Shown piece after piece: positions 1 to 5,209 of a stretch of 13,236 bases of DNA; the stretch's first letter is position 1; each line of letters opens with the position of its first letter. Origin of the DNA: Clostridia bacterium (GTDB lineage Bacteria > Bacillota > Clostridia > Christensenellales > CAG-138). The stretch lies in contig JAEDJH010000043.1 in NCBI GenBank assembly GCA_016296415.1, positions 1 through 13,236 on the forward strand, in the 5' to 3' direction. The notes under the pieces were generated by a model, which saw only the letters and a list, made by a program, of their open reading frames with translations, did not search any database and was not told the DNA's origin. The position numbers were made by a program, and so were the translations under genes.

Positions 1-42
1 TAAATAATCCGCCTTATATTTTCTTGGAAACGGAGAAAAACC

Positions 43-894
43 ATGTATATTTCATCCAAATGGAAGGATTACGAGCTTATCAGAACCGGAGGCGGCGACA
101 AGCTGGAGCGCTGGGGCGATATAACGCTGCTGCGTCCCGAGCCGCAGGCGGTATGGCCCATGGAGGGCAGGGTCAGGACCGACGCCCATTACATCCGCTC
201 CTCCTCGGGCGGAGGGCATTGGGAATATGCAAAGGAGCTTCCCGAAAGCTGGACGCTCCGCTACGGCGACCTTCGCTTCGTCGTGCGTCCCACGGGCTTC
301 AAGCACACGGGGCTTTTCCCCGAGCAGGCGGTCAACTGGGACTGGATGCGGAGCATAGTAAAAAAGGCGGACGGTCCGTTTGACGTGCTGAACCTTTTTG
401 CATACACCGGCGGCGCAACGTGCGCACTGGCAAAGGAGGGCGCAAGCGTCGTTCACGTCGATGCGGCAAAGAGCATCGTACAGTGGGCAAAGTCGAACCT
501 CAAGGAATCGGGGCTTGAGGACAGACCCGTGCGCTTCATCGTTGACGATGCGATGAAGTTTGTGCTCCGTGAGCAAAGGCGGGGCAACACCTATCGGGGA
601 ATACTCATGGACCCGCCGAGCTACGGCAGGGGACCCTCGGGCGAGATGTGGAAGATAGAAAACGACCTTTATCCCCTCGTTGCCGAGTGTGCAAAGCTGC
701 TTGCGGACGACGCCTGCTTCATGCTCATAAACTCATACACCACGGGGCTTTCCGCCTCGGCGGTGGAAAACGTGATGCGCATCGCCCTCAGGGGCAGGGG
801 CGGCAAATTCGAGTCGGACGAAATAGGGCTTCCCATATCGGACTCGGGGCTCGTGCTGCCCTGCGGCTCAAGCGGACGCTGGTATAATATCTGA
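43..894 (+). CDS. Class I SAM-dependent RNA methyltransferase, RlmI-like
   Basis: Predicted cytoplasmic S-adenosylmethionine-dependent methyltransferase of 283 residues, resembling the family of RlmI/RlmK rRNA cytosine/guanine methyltransferases. Visible motifs are the SAM-binding loop NLFAYTGGAT (residues 117-126), an acidic HVDAAKS stretch after the next strand, and the catalytic DPPSYGRGP loop starting at D190. It lacks the N-terminal PUA domain of E. coli RlmI and instead has about 100 residues of beta-rich sequence ahead of the Rossmann fold, as in short Gram-positive relatives. The ATG follows a GGAG at 32-35. It is the first gene of a close-packed plus-strand set; the next start is 23 bases beyond its stop. 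The family is clear; the RNA target (probably 23S rRNA) is inferred. Confidence 0.85.
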   Translation: MYISSKWKDYELIRTGGGDKLERWGDITLLRPEPQAVWPMEGRVRTDAHYIRSSSGGGHWEYAKELPESWTLRYGDLRFVVRPTGFKHTGLFPEQAVNWDWMRSIVKKADGPFDVLNLFAYTGGATCALAKEGASVVHVDAAKSIVQWAKSNLKESGLEDRPVRFIVDDAMKFVLREQRRGNTYRGILMDPPSYGRGPSGEMWKIENDLYPLVAECAKLLADDACFMLINSYTTGLSASAVENVMRIALRGRGGKFESDEIGLPISDSGLVLPCGSSGRWYNI

Positions 895-917
895 ATATCG
901 AAAGGGGGTATTGACCA

Positions 918-1592
918 ATGGCAAAAACAAAGGTTATCACCATCGAGGGCATTGACGGAAGCGGCAAAACCGTGCAGTTCAAGGCGCTAAAAAAACTGCT
1001 GAACTCAAGGGGCTTTTCGGTGGAGCTTCGCTCATACCCTATATATGAAAGCTTTTTCGGAGCCGAGATAGGGCGGTATCTTTCCGGTCAAAACGGCGTG
1101 CAGGCGGTCGATATAGACCAAAAGAGCATGGCGCTCTGGTTTGCGCTCGACCGTGCCGAGAGCTTTAAGGGCTATGAGGACGGAAAGACCGACTATCTTT
1201 TGATAAACCGCTACGTCCTGTCGAACGCCGTGTATCAGAGCATCCGTGACTGCGATCTCGGCAAGCCCGACATAATCGACTGGGTGAGCGAGCTGGAATA
1301 CGGGCATTTCGGACTGCCCCGTCCCGATCTCAACCTGTTTTTCGACGTTGAGCCAAAGTGCGCGTCGGACAACGTGGACAAAAAGGGCTTCCGTGAATAC
1401 GTCGGCAAAAGCAAGGACGTATATGAAAAATCAACCGGCATCCAGCAGCGTGCAAGGGAGAAATATCTCGAATACGCCGAACGCTTTGACGACATTGCCG
1501 TGATAAAATGCACCGAAAACGGCTCCATGCTTCCCTCCGCCGAGATAACCGCCGAGGTCGAAAGGGAGCTTGTGCGCCGGGGACTGCTGTAA
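918..1592 (+). CDS. dTMP kinase-family (thymidylate/deoxynucleotide) kinase
   Basis: Predicted P-loop kinase of 224 residues that would phosphorylate dTMP (or a related deoxynucleotide) with ATP in dNTP synthesis. Near the N terminus it has IEGIDGSGKT, a Walker A with the Glu and Asp typical of thymidylate kinases, followed by a YPIYES segment, an ALWFALDRAESF helix and INRYVLSNAVYQ, which corresponds to the DR[YFH] substrate-binding motif but has Asn instead of Asp. The lid region around KKGFREYVGKSKDVYEKS differs from E. coli Tmk. These differences match a Bacillota subfamily that I recall as carrying NRY, so it may be a second, non-tmk-holB type kinase. A strong Shine-Dalgarno AAAGGGGG (901-908) sets the ATG. 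It lies 26 bases before the FTR-like gene. Family confident, exact substrate less so. Confidence 0.82.
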   Translation: MAKTKVITIEGIDGSGKTVQFKALKKLLNSRGFSVELRSYPIYESFFGAEIGRYLSGQNGVQAVDIDQKSMALWFALDRAESFKGYEDGKTDYLLINRYVLSNAVYQSIRDCDLGKPDIIDWVSELEYGHFGLPRPDLNLFFDVEPKCASDNVDKKGFREYVGKSKDVYEKSTGIQQRAREKYLEYAERFDDIAVIKCTENGSMLPSAEITAEVERELVRRGLL

Positions 1593-1618
1593 AAAACAAC
1601 AAAAAAGGAGATGCTGTT

Positions 1619-1819
1619 ATGAAGGTTACGTTAAACCCCGATACGGAGGTAGTAAAGGCGATAAAGGAGGGTCTTGAGCATACGGGCGGCTATTGCCCCT
1701 GCAGGCTCGAGCGCACCGAGGACAATAAGTGTATGTGCAAGGAGTTCCGTGAGCAGATAAAGGACCCCGGGTTCGAGGGCTTCTGCCACTGTCTGCTTTA
1801 CTATAAATCACTCAACTGA
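1619..1819 (+). CDS. Ferredoxin-thioredoxin reductase catalytic subunit-like protein
   Basis: A 66-residue protein resembling the catalytic (beta) chain of ferredoxin-thioredoxin reductase, a [4Fe-4S] enzyme that passes single electrons from ferredoxin to a thioredoxin disulphide. Six cysteines occur as CPC (26-28), CMC (38-40) and CHC (56-58). By analogy with the plant enzyme, C28-C58 would be the redox-active disulphide and C26, C38, C40 and C56 the cluster ligands. The gaps are 9 and 15 residues instead of the plant 16 and 8, while the span from first to last cysteine is the same. The ATG at 1619 is chosen because AAAAAAGGAG (1601-1610) precedes it and homology starts there; an upstream in-frame extension would overlap the kinase gene. 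A thioredoxin gene follows after 18 bases. No FTR variable subunit is present. Confidence 0.85.
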   Translation: MKVTLNPDTEVVKAIKEGLEHTGGYCPCRLERTEDNKCMCKEFREQIKDPGFEGFCHCLLYYKSLN

Positions 1820-1837
1820 AGGAAAGGAGAATATAAT

Positions 1838-2143
1838 ATGATCATTCTGAACGAAGCAAACTTTGAGGTCGAGGCGCTCAAGTCCGAGCAGCCTGTTCTT
1901 GTGGACTTTTTTGCCACGTGGTGTCCCCCGTGCAGAAAGCTTGCGCCCATCGTGGAGGAAATTGCCGAGGACTACGCCGGCAGGGTCAAGGTGGCAAAGC
2001 TGAACATAGACGAGGCACGCTCCGTTGCGATAAAGTACGGCGTTTCAAGCATACCCACTCTGATACTGTTCAAAAACGGCGAGCCCACCCACAGGATAGT
2101 GGGCTATGTGCCGAAGCAGGACGTGGAAAAGCTGCTCGGGTGA
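1838..2143 (+). CDS. Thioredoxin with WCPPC active site
   Basis: A 101-residue single-domain thioredoxin, a cytoplasmic disulphide reductant. It has the full fold signature: VLVDFFATWCPPC with redox cysteines C29 and C32, the cis-proline loop SSIPT (P73), and the FKNGEPTHRIVGYVPK C-terminal strand-turn. The active site is WCPPC rather than the usual WCGPC; a Pro between the cysteines usually shifts redox potential and partner choice (family knowledge; effect here not measured). AAGGAGA lies 8 bases before the ATG. Placement directly behind the FTR-like gene suggests that it is the substrate of that reductase, giving a ferredoxin-to-thioredoxin electron path independent of NADPH. No conventional flavin thioredoxin reductase lies alongside. 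Confidence 0.93.
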   Translation: MIILNEANFEVEALKSEQPVLVDFFATWCPPCRKLAPIVEEIAEDYAGRVKVAKLNIDEARSVAIKYGVSSIPTLILFKNGEPTHRIVGYVPKQDVEKLLG

Positions 2144-2184
2144 GCGGATATTTTCCGTCAATATGCCAACTCTCGCTTTTCCTA

Positions 2185-2213
2185 TTGCATTTCGGGACGA
2201 AAGAAGGCATAAT
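2185..2213 (+). promoter_or_regulatory. Sigma-A-like promoter for the zinc-ribbon membrane protein gene
   Basis: TTGCAT (2185-2190) and CATAAT (2208-2213) are separated by 17 bases, giving a plausible housekeeping promoter with an expected start near 2220. The spacer contains a small dyad, TTTCG-GGA-CGAAA (2190-2202), which could be an operator or chance. It lies in the 141-base gap after the thioredoxin gene, the largest gap on this side, consistent with a new transcription unit. Confidence 0.45.
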
Positions 2214-2224
2214 ATCGGCATAGC

Positions 2225-2251
2225 GGTTTCCACGAAAATTGTCGGGAAACC
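2225..2251 (+). other. Hairpin at the predicted 5' end of the 2285 transcript
   Basis: GGTTTCC (2225-2231) and GGAAACC (2245-2251) form a 7-bp stem around a 13-base loop. It falls just after the predicted transcription start and before the Shine-Dalgarno (2271-2276). It might stabilise the 5' end of the mRNA. With the following ATAAGTTTT it could instead be a weak terminator for the thioredoxin operon. The evidence is the inverted repeat alone. Confidence 0.3.
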
Positions 2252-2284
2252 ATAAGTTTTATCATTATACAGGAGGAACCATCT

Positions 2285-2797
2285 ATGAAATTTTGTGCAA
2301 ACTGCGGAAAGCAAATGGACGACGGCGTAAAGTTCTGCCCCAGCTGCGGCACCCCCGCCGCCGAGCCCGAAAAGCAGACCGAACCGACCGTTCAGGACAC
2401 CATTACGCAGAAGTTTGAGCAGTTCAACAACACCGCCGACAACACCGCCGAGTACGACCAAAACGACATCAGCTCCAACAAGGCTATGGCGATACTTGCC
2501 TACCTCTCGTGGCTCGTGCTCATCCCCCTGTTTGCGGCAAAGGACTCCAAGTTCGCCAGATTCCACACCAATCAGGGTCTTGTGCTTGCGATAGCCGAGA
2601 TAGCCTATGCCATCGTTGTCGCAATACTCAACGCCATCTTTATTTTCATCTCGTTCAGGCTTGCCGCCGTTATGAGCACCATATTCAGCATTGCGTCGCT
2701 TGCATTTTTGGTACTCGCCATACTCGGCATCGTCAACGCCGCCAACGGCAAAGCCAAGGAGCTTCCGATAATCGGCAGCATCAAGCTGCTCAAATAA
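2285..2797 (+). CDS. Zinc-ribbon domain membrane protein (DUF4870-like)
   Basis: A 170-residue protein with an N-terminal zinc ribbon (C4, C7, C18, C21, in a CxxC-GKQMDDGVKF-CxxC arrangement), a polar Gln/Thr/Asn-rich linker to about residue 65, and a membrane domain with roughly three hydrophobic segments (about 68-88, 98-123 and 125-152). The FARFHTNQG sequence between the first two segments resembles DUF4870/Tic20-like small membrane proteins, which have no settled biochemical role. The zinc ribbon should be cytoplasmic. The start follows AGGAGG (2271-2276) with 8-base spacing. It probably has its own promoter at 2185-2213 and stands alone between the thioredoxin and lipoprotein genes. Function unknown; I would not go beyond a membrane protein with a zinc-ribbon head. 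Confidence 0.8.
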   Translation: MKFCANCGKQMDDGVKFCPSCGTPAAEPEKQTEPTVQDTITQKFEQFNNTADNTAEYDQNDISSNKAMAILAYLSWLVLIPLFAAKDSKFARFHTNQGLVLAIAEIAYAIVVAILNAIFIFISFRLAAVMSTIFSIASLAFLVLAILGIVNAANGKAKELPIIGSIKLLK

Positions 2798-2816
2798 TCG
2801 GAAAAATCGGCAAAAA

Positions 2817-2874
2817 AGCGTGATGCTTCCCGCAATGTATCACAAGCGTTATGCTTCTGACAAAGCATGACGCT
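2817..2874 (+). repeat. Three copies of a 12-base motif, AGCGTnATGCTT, before the lipoprotein gene
   Basis: AGCGTGATGCTT (2817-2828), AGCGTTATGCTT (2845-2856) and, inverted, AAGCATGACGCT (2863-2874) differ only at the central base. Each copy is itself an imperfect dyad (AGC.T n A.GCT). Copies 2 and 3 form a 12-bp hairpin with one G-U pair and a 6-base loop (2857-2862). Copy 1 could compete weakly for copy 3. The block ends where a candidate promoter -35 begins, so it could be an operator array, an attenuator, or a terminator for the zinc-ribbon gene (the downstream GAATTTATTT is only moderately T-rich). Confidence 0.5.
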
Positions 2875-2895
2875 GAATTTATTTCGTGATAAAAT
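2867..2895 (+). promoter_or_regulatory. Candidate promoter for the lipoprotein gene
   Basis: ATGACG (2867-2872) and TAAAAT (2890-2895) are 17 bases apart, matching the -35 and -10 consensus at four and five of six positions. The -35 lies within the third copy of the 12-base motif, so a protein bound there would compete with RNA polymerase. Transcription would start close to 2902, giving a very short leader before the ATG at 2919. This is tentative; a CTGACA in the hairpin loop (2857-2862) is another -35 candidate but lacks a good -10. Confidence 0.3.
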
Positions 2896-2918
2896 ACTTA
2901 TTAAAGGGAGATATACCA

Positions 2919-4127
2919 ATGAAGAGATTAAAAACCGCCGTTGCCGTCATCATTGCGGCAGTCATGCTTTTGAGCATGACCGGCTGCGAATCGTTAGGCA
3001 ATATTCTTCAGGGGCAAAAGGGCGATATGTGGCACGCAGTTTACGCCACCGTAGAGGGGCAGCAGTTCGAGGCTGCCGACCTGTTTGAAACGGGCGTTAC
3101 CGTGGAGCTGAAGCGAAACGGCAAATGCGTCATAACCGTTGACGGCTCGCCCTGCGAGGGCGAATGGGACTGCACGGACGGCGTTATGACCATATCGGGC
3201 TTCCTCATCGACTGCACGGGCAGGATGGAGCCGGATGTAATGTACCTTTACGACTTTATGAGCTCGGGCATGGATCTGATGTTCACCCGTGACGGCGCCG
3301 CTCCGGACATAGGAACCGACCCAACCGCTACTATCCCCGCAGCCGCCGATCCCACTCAGGCCCCTGCCGAAAGGGAGGGCATGCTCGGCCGCTATCTGCT
3401 GCACGAAGCGATAATCGAAGGCGTTCACAAGGACAATGCGGCGCTTGCCGCCGAGGGACTTTTGGAGGACTCCTACATACTCTTTGACGAGGAGGCATGG
3501 GGAGAGCTTTCCTTCTCCGACCAGATATTCGACAGCTTCTCCTACGACGAGGTGCAGAGCGTGCTCTATTTCACCGAAAACGACCCCTTCCCCTATACCC
3601 TTGAGGGCGACATTGTCACGCTTGAGCTTCCCGGCTGGGAAATGACGCTTATGTTCAAATATGACCCGACCTTCACCGTGGGCGTCACGACCCTTGCGGG
3701 ATCGTGGGAGGGCTGGCTCAACTGCAGCAGCTGTGTCGGCGAAGGGCTCACCGAGGGCTATCAGGCGGTCTATGCCTCCATCGACAAGGACGACACCGGC
3801 AGATGGTATTTCGAGGTGTATCAGTACGATTATGTCGATGGCGATATGCCCCTCATCTCCATGTGGCTCGAGGACTTTGACATGACCACGGCGACCACGC
3901 TTATGCCCGACATCGGGGAGGATGACGCATGGGTGCTGGATACCTGCCTGCTTGAAAGCGAGGCCGACGAGTTCCGTCAGACCATTGCCGACGACGGCAG
4001 CCTCACCATCGAATACAGCTACATCCGCCATGACTTCAGCGCATCATGCCTTGTAACGGTATTCCTCCGTCCCTACGGCGCAGAGTGGTACGACTACGAC
4101 ATACTGCCCCCCGGCTTTGGCGAGTAA
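2919..4127 (+). CDS. Secreted beta-rich lipoprotein of unknown function
   Basis: A 402-residue predicted lipoprotein. The N terminus has a lysine/arginine-rich start, a hydrophobic core (about residues 7-18) and a lipobox ending MTGC with C23 as the lipidated cysteine, so it should be anchored on the outer face of the membrane. The start is placed at 2919 because AAAGGGAG (2903-2910) precedes it and the signal peptide begins there; an in-frame ATG at 2886 would add 11 unsupported residues. The mature part has about three acidic, aromatic-rich beta segments: roughly residues 34-120, a Pro/Thr/Ala linker at about 121-145, a GRYLLHEAIIEG segment at about 150-255, and AGSWEGWLN onward from about 260. 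These resemble lipocalin-like stability domains common in clostridial lipoproteins, but no family can be named safely. No catalytic motif was seen. Confidence 0.8.
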   Translation: MKRLKTAVAVIIAAVMLLSMTGCESLGNILQGQKGDMWHAVYATVEGQQFEAADLFETGVTVELKRNGKCVITVDGSPCEGEWDCTDGVMTISGFLIDCTGRMEPDVMYLYDFMSSGMDLMFTRDGAAPDIGTDPTATIPAAADPTQAPAEREGMLGRYLLHEAIIEGVHKDNAALAAEGLLEDSYILFDEEAWGELSFSDQIFDSFSYDEVQSVLYFTENDPFPYTLEGDIVTLELPGWEMTLMFKYDPTFTVGVTTLAGSWEGWLNCSSCVGEGLTEGYQAVYASIDKDDTGRWYFEVYQYDYVDGDMPLISMWLEDFDMTTATTLMPDIGEDDAWVLDTCLLESEADEFRQTIADDGSLTIEYSYIRHDFSASCLVTVFLRPYGAEWYDYDILPPGFGE

Positions 4128-4151
4128 GGCGGTTGTTTCCCGGGAAATTAC

Positions 4152-4185
4152 AAAAAAAGAGAGTGGAGAGATCCACTCTTTTTTT
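4152..4185. terminator. Bidirectional intrinsic terminator between convergent genes
   Basis: AGAGTGGA (4160-4167), a GAGA loop, and TCCACTCT (4172-4179) form an 8-bp stem. Seven A bases (4152-4158) lie on the left and an unbroken T run (4179-4185) on the right, so the structure has a U tract when read from either strand. It lies between the stop of the lipoprotein gene (plus) and the end of the minus-strand membrane protein gene, as expected for a shared terminator. Confidence 0.9.
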
Positions 4186-4197
4186 ACTTTTCCCCTC

Positions 4198-4866
4198 TCA
4201 CTTCCTCAGGCTCATTATCACGCCGAGGGCGATTGAAAGTGCGGCGGCGGCGATGACCTGATACTCCGCAGGGAGCAGGAACGTCAGCGTGTGCGCCGGT
4301 ATCCAGAACAGCGGTATGGTCTTGAACAGCGTGAACGACACAAAGCCGTGCCAGTCCACCGCCGTCACAACACCCTTCAGCCCGGGCTTTGAAACGCCCG
4401 AAGCCCTGAGGTCGAGATACTTGTCGCTGCATTTATGTGTTGCCATGAACGTAGGTCCGAACGTAAGGTTCATTACGGCGGCGGTATAAAACGCCTTCAG
4501 CAGGCTCGTCAAAAAGCCTTCGCCTCCCGACGGCAGAAGCCCCGACTCCATCATGCCGGCAACGCCGAAGGAATACGCCTTCATCATAAAGGTTATCGCA
4601 ACGCCGATTACGCCCCATATAAGCGCACGCCAGCCGACATAAGGCGGCAAGACCCACGCCCTGTTTCGGATGCGGCAGGCAAACACCTCGCCGACCGTGG
4701 CAAGAAGTCCGAATTTTATGAAGCCCATTATGTAGGGATGCCCGGCGGACAGCGTCTTAAAGCCCTCCCTCGTGACGGGGATAATCAGCACGACCGCAAA
4801 CAAAACGGGAATGAGCAGCGAGATCACGGCCGTGACAGCAGAAGCCGCACCTTTTTTCTTTTCCAT
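4198..4866 (-). CDS. Multi-pass membrane protein resembling Mpv17/PMP22 family
   Basis: A 222-residue integral membrane protein with about six hydrophobic segments (approximately residues 10-31, 45-62, 84-108, 121-143, 173-197 and 200-220). The C-terminal region LFKTIPLFWIPAHTLTFLLP followed by a final hydrophobic helix resembles the Mpv17/PMP22 signature (an aromatic-Pro-hydrophobic-Thr-Phe-x-x-Pro arrangement), known mainly from peroxisomal and mitochondrial inner-membrane channels, with some bacterial relatives. That assignment rests on pattern memory, and the function is unknown. The ATG on the minus strand is preceded by GGAGG (4871-4875 on the plus strand). It is a single-gene unit, convergent with the lipoprotein and divergent from the polysaccharide cluster. 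Confidence 0.75.
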   Translation of the reverse strand: MEKKKGAASAVTAVISLLIPVLFAVVLIIPVTREGFKTLSAGHPYIMGFIKFGLLATVGEVFACRIRNRAWVLPPYVGWRALIWGVIGVAITFMMKAYSFGVAGMMESGLLPSGGEGFLTSLLKAFYTAAVMNLTFGPTFMATHKCSDKYLDLRASGVSKPGLKGVVTAVDWHGFVSFTLFKTIPLFWIPAHTLTFLLPAEYQVIAAAALSIALGVIMSLRK

Positions 4867-4890
4867 AAAACCTCCGATTTACCTTTTGAA

Positions 4891-4932
4891 TATTCACTAT
4901 GAATAGTATCACAATCCGCCGCACCCATGCAA
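4891..4932 (-). promoter_or_regulatory. Candidate promoter and operator-like palindrome for the 4866 gene
   Basis: Read on the minus strand, TTGCAT (4927-4932) and GATACT (4905-4910) are spaced 16 bases apart, the latter with a TG one base upstream as in extended -10 promoters. A perfect 15-base palindrome, TATTCA-CTA-TGAATA (4891-4905), sits where transcription would begin, a position typical of a repressor site. Both calls rest on sequence pattern only. Confidence 0.3.
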
Positions 4933-4974
4933 ACCCAATTTTGGCGAAACGAAGCCGCATCCGTCCGCCCTCCG

Positions 4975-5023
4975 ACCCGGGCAGCCGCAGCCGTGTGCAA
5001 CGGCCGGGTGAAGATAATTTTTT
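4975..5023 (+). other. Hairpin followed by a T run in the divergent intergenic region
   Basis: ACCCGG (4975-4980) pairs with CCGGGT (5004-5009), and CCGT (4991-4994) with ACGG (5000-5003) inside it, leaving a 10-base bulge on the left arm. Six T bases follow at 5018-5023. It looks like a plus-strand terminator, but no plus-strand gene lies just upstream, so it may block stray transcription, end an unseen small RNA, or be incidental. The rest of 4867-5055 holds the minus-strand promoter region and no convincing gene. Confidence 0.25.
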
Positions 5024-5055
5024 ACAAAGTATCCTCTTTCGGAAGAAACTTGTAT

Positions 5056-5084
5056 TTGACTAAACGGCGGCAGGTATTTATAAT
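5056..5084 (+). promoter_or_regulatory. Strong sigma-A promoter of the polysaccharide operon
   Basis: TTGACT (5056-5061) and a perfect TATAAT (5079-5084) are separated by exactly 17 bases, in an AT-rich stretch that contrasts with the GC-rich surroundings. Transcription should start near 5091, leaving a leader of about 115 bases before the GTG at 5206. It is the best promoter in the window and the only good one visible ahead of the gene set running to 13162. Confidence 0.8.
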
Positions 5085-5105
5085 ATACTCGTTATAGGTA
5101 TATAT

Positions 5106-5135
5106 GTCCGAAGTGCGGCCCTGCGCCATGCGGAC
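5106..5135 (+). other. Leader hairpin of the polysaccharide operon
   Basis: GTCCG (5106-5110) pairs with CGGAC (5131-5135), with a further GCG/CGC pairing (5115-5117 with 5124-5126) possible inside. It lies about 15 bases after the predicted transcription start and is followed by A-rich rather than T-rich sequence, so it is not a terminator. It may protect the mRNA or take part in leader regulation. It does not match any riboswitch that I can recognise. Confidence 0.35.
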
Positions 5136-5143
5136 AAAAATCA

Positions 5144-5209
5144 ATGAGTAAAAAAGGGGACTGTGTGACGTCTGTGCGTACCCTCTCCCTGAAAGGATAT
5201 AAACCGTGA
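5144..5209 (+). CDS. Possible leader peptide ORF overlapping the sugar-transferase start
   Basis: An ATG at 5144 opens a 21-codon frame, MSKKGDCVTSVRTLSLKGYKP, whose TGA (5207-5209) overlaps the GTG start at 5206. An in-frame GTG at 5165, preceded by AAAAAAGGGGA (5150-5160), would give 14 residues with a better ribosome binding site. The frame also covers the Shine-Dalgarno of the next gene (AAAGGA, 5192-5197), so its translation could couple to, or interfere with, initiation of the sugar transferase. The overlap is seen directly. That it is translated is inference; random ORFs this short are common. Confidence 0.3.
   Translation: MSKKGDCVTSVRTLSLKGYKP

Noticed and set aside
1508..1618. In-frame N-terminal extension of the FTR-like protein
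   Set aside because: It would overlap the kinase gene by 85 bases and encodes Arg-rich sequence without homology, while AAAAAAGGAG sits correctly before the ATG at 1619.
2994..4031. A 345-codon open frame on the minus strand over the lipoprotein gene
   Set aside because: The plus-strand gene has a signal peptide, a lipobox and a well-placed ribosome binding site. The minus frame has no recognisable domain and an Arg/His/Val/Gly-rich composition typical of an antisense shadow in GC-rich DNA.
5091..5205. Riboswitch in the polysaccharide leader
   Set aside because: There is one modest hairpin, no recognisable aptamer core and no terminator/antiterminator pair, so only a generic structured leader can be claimed.
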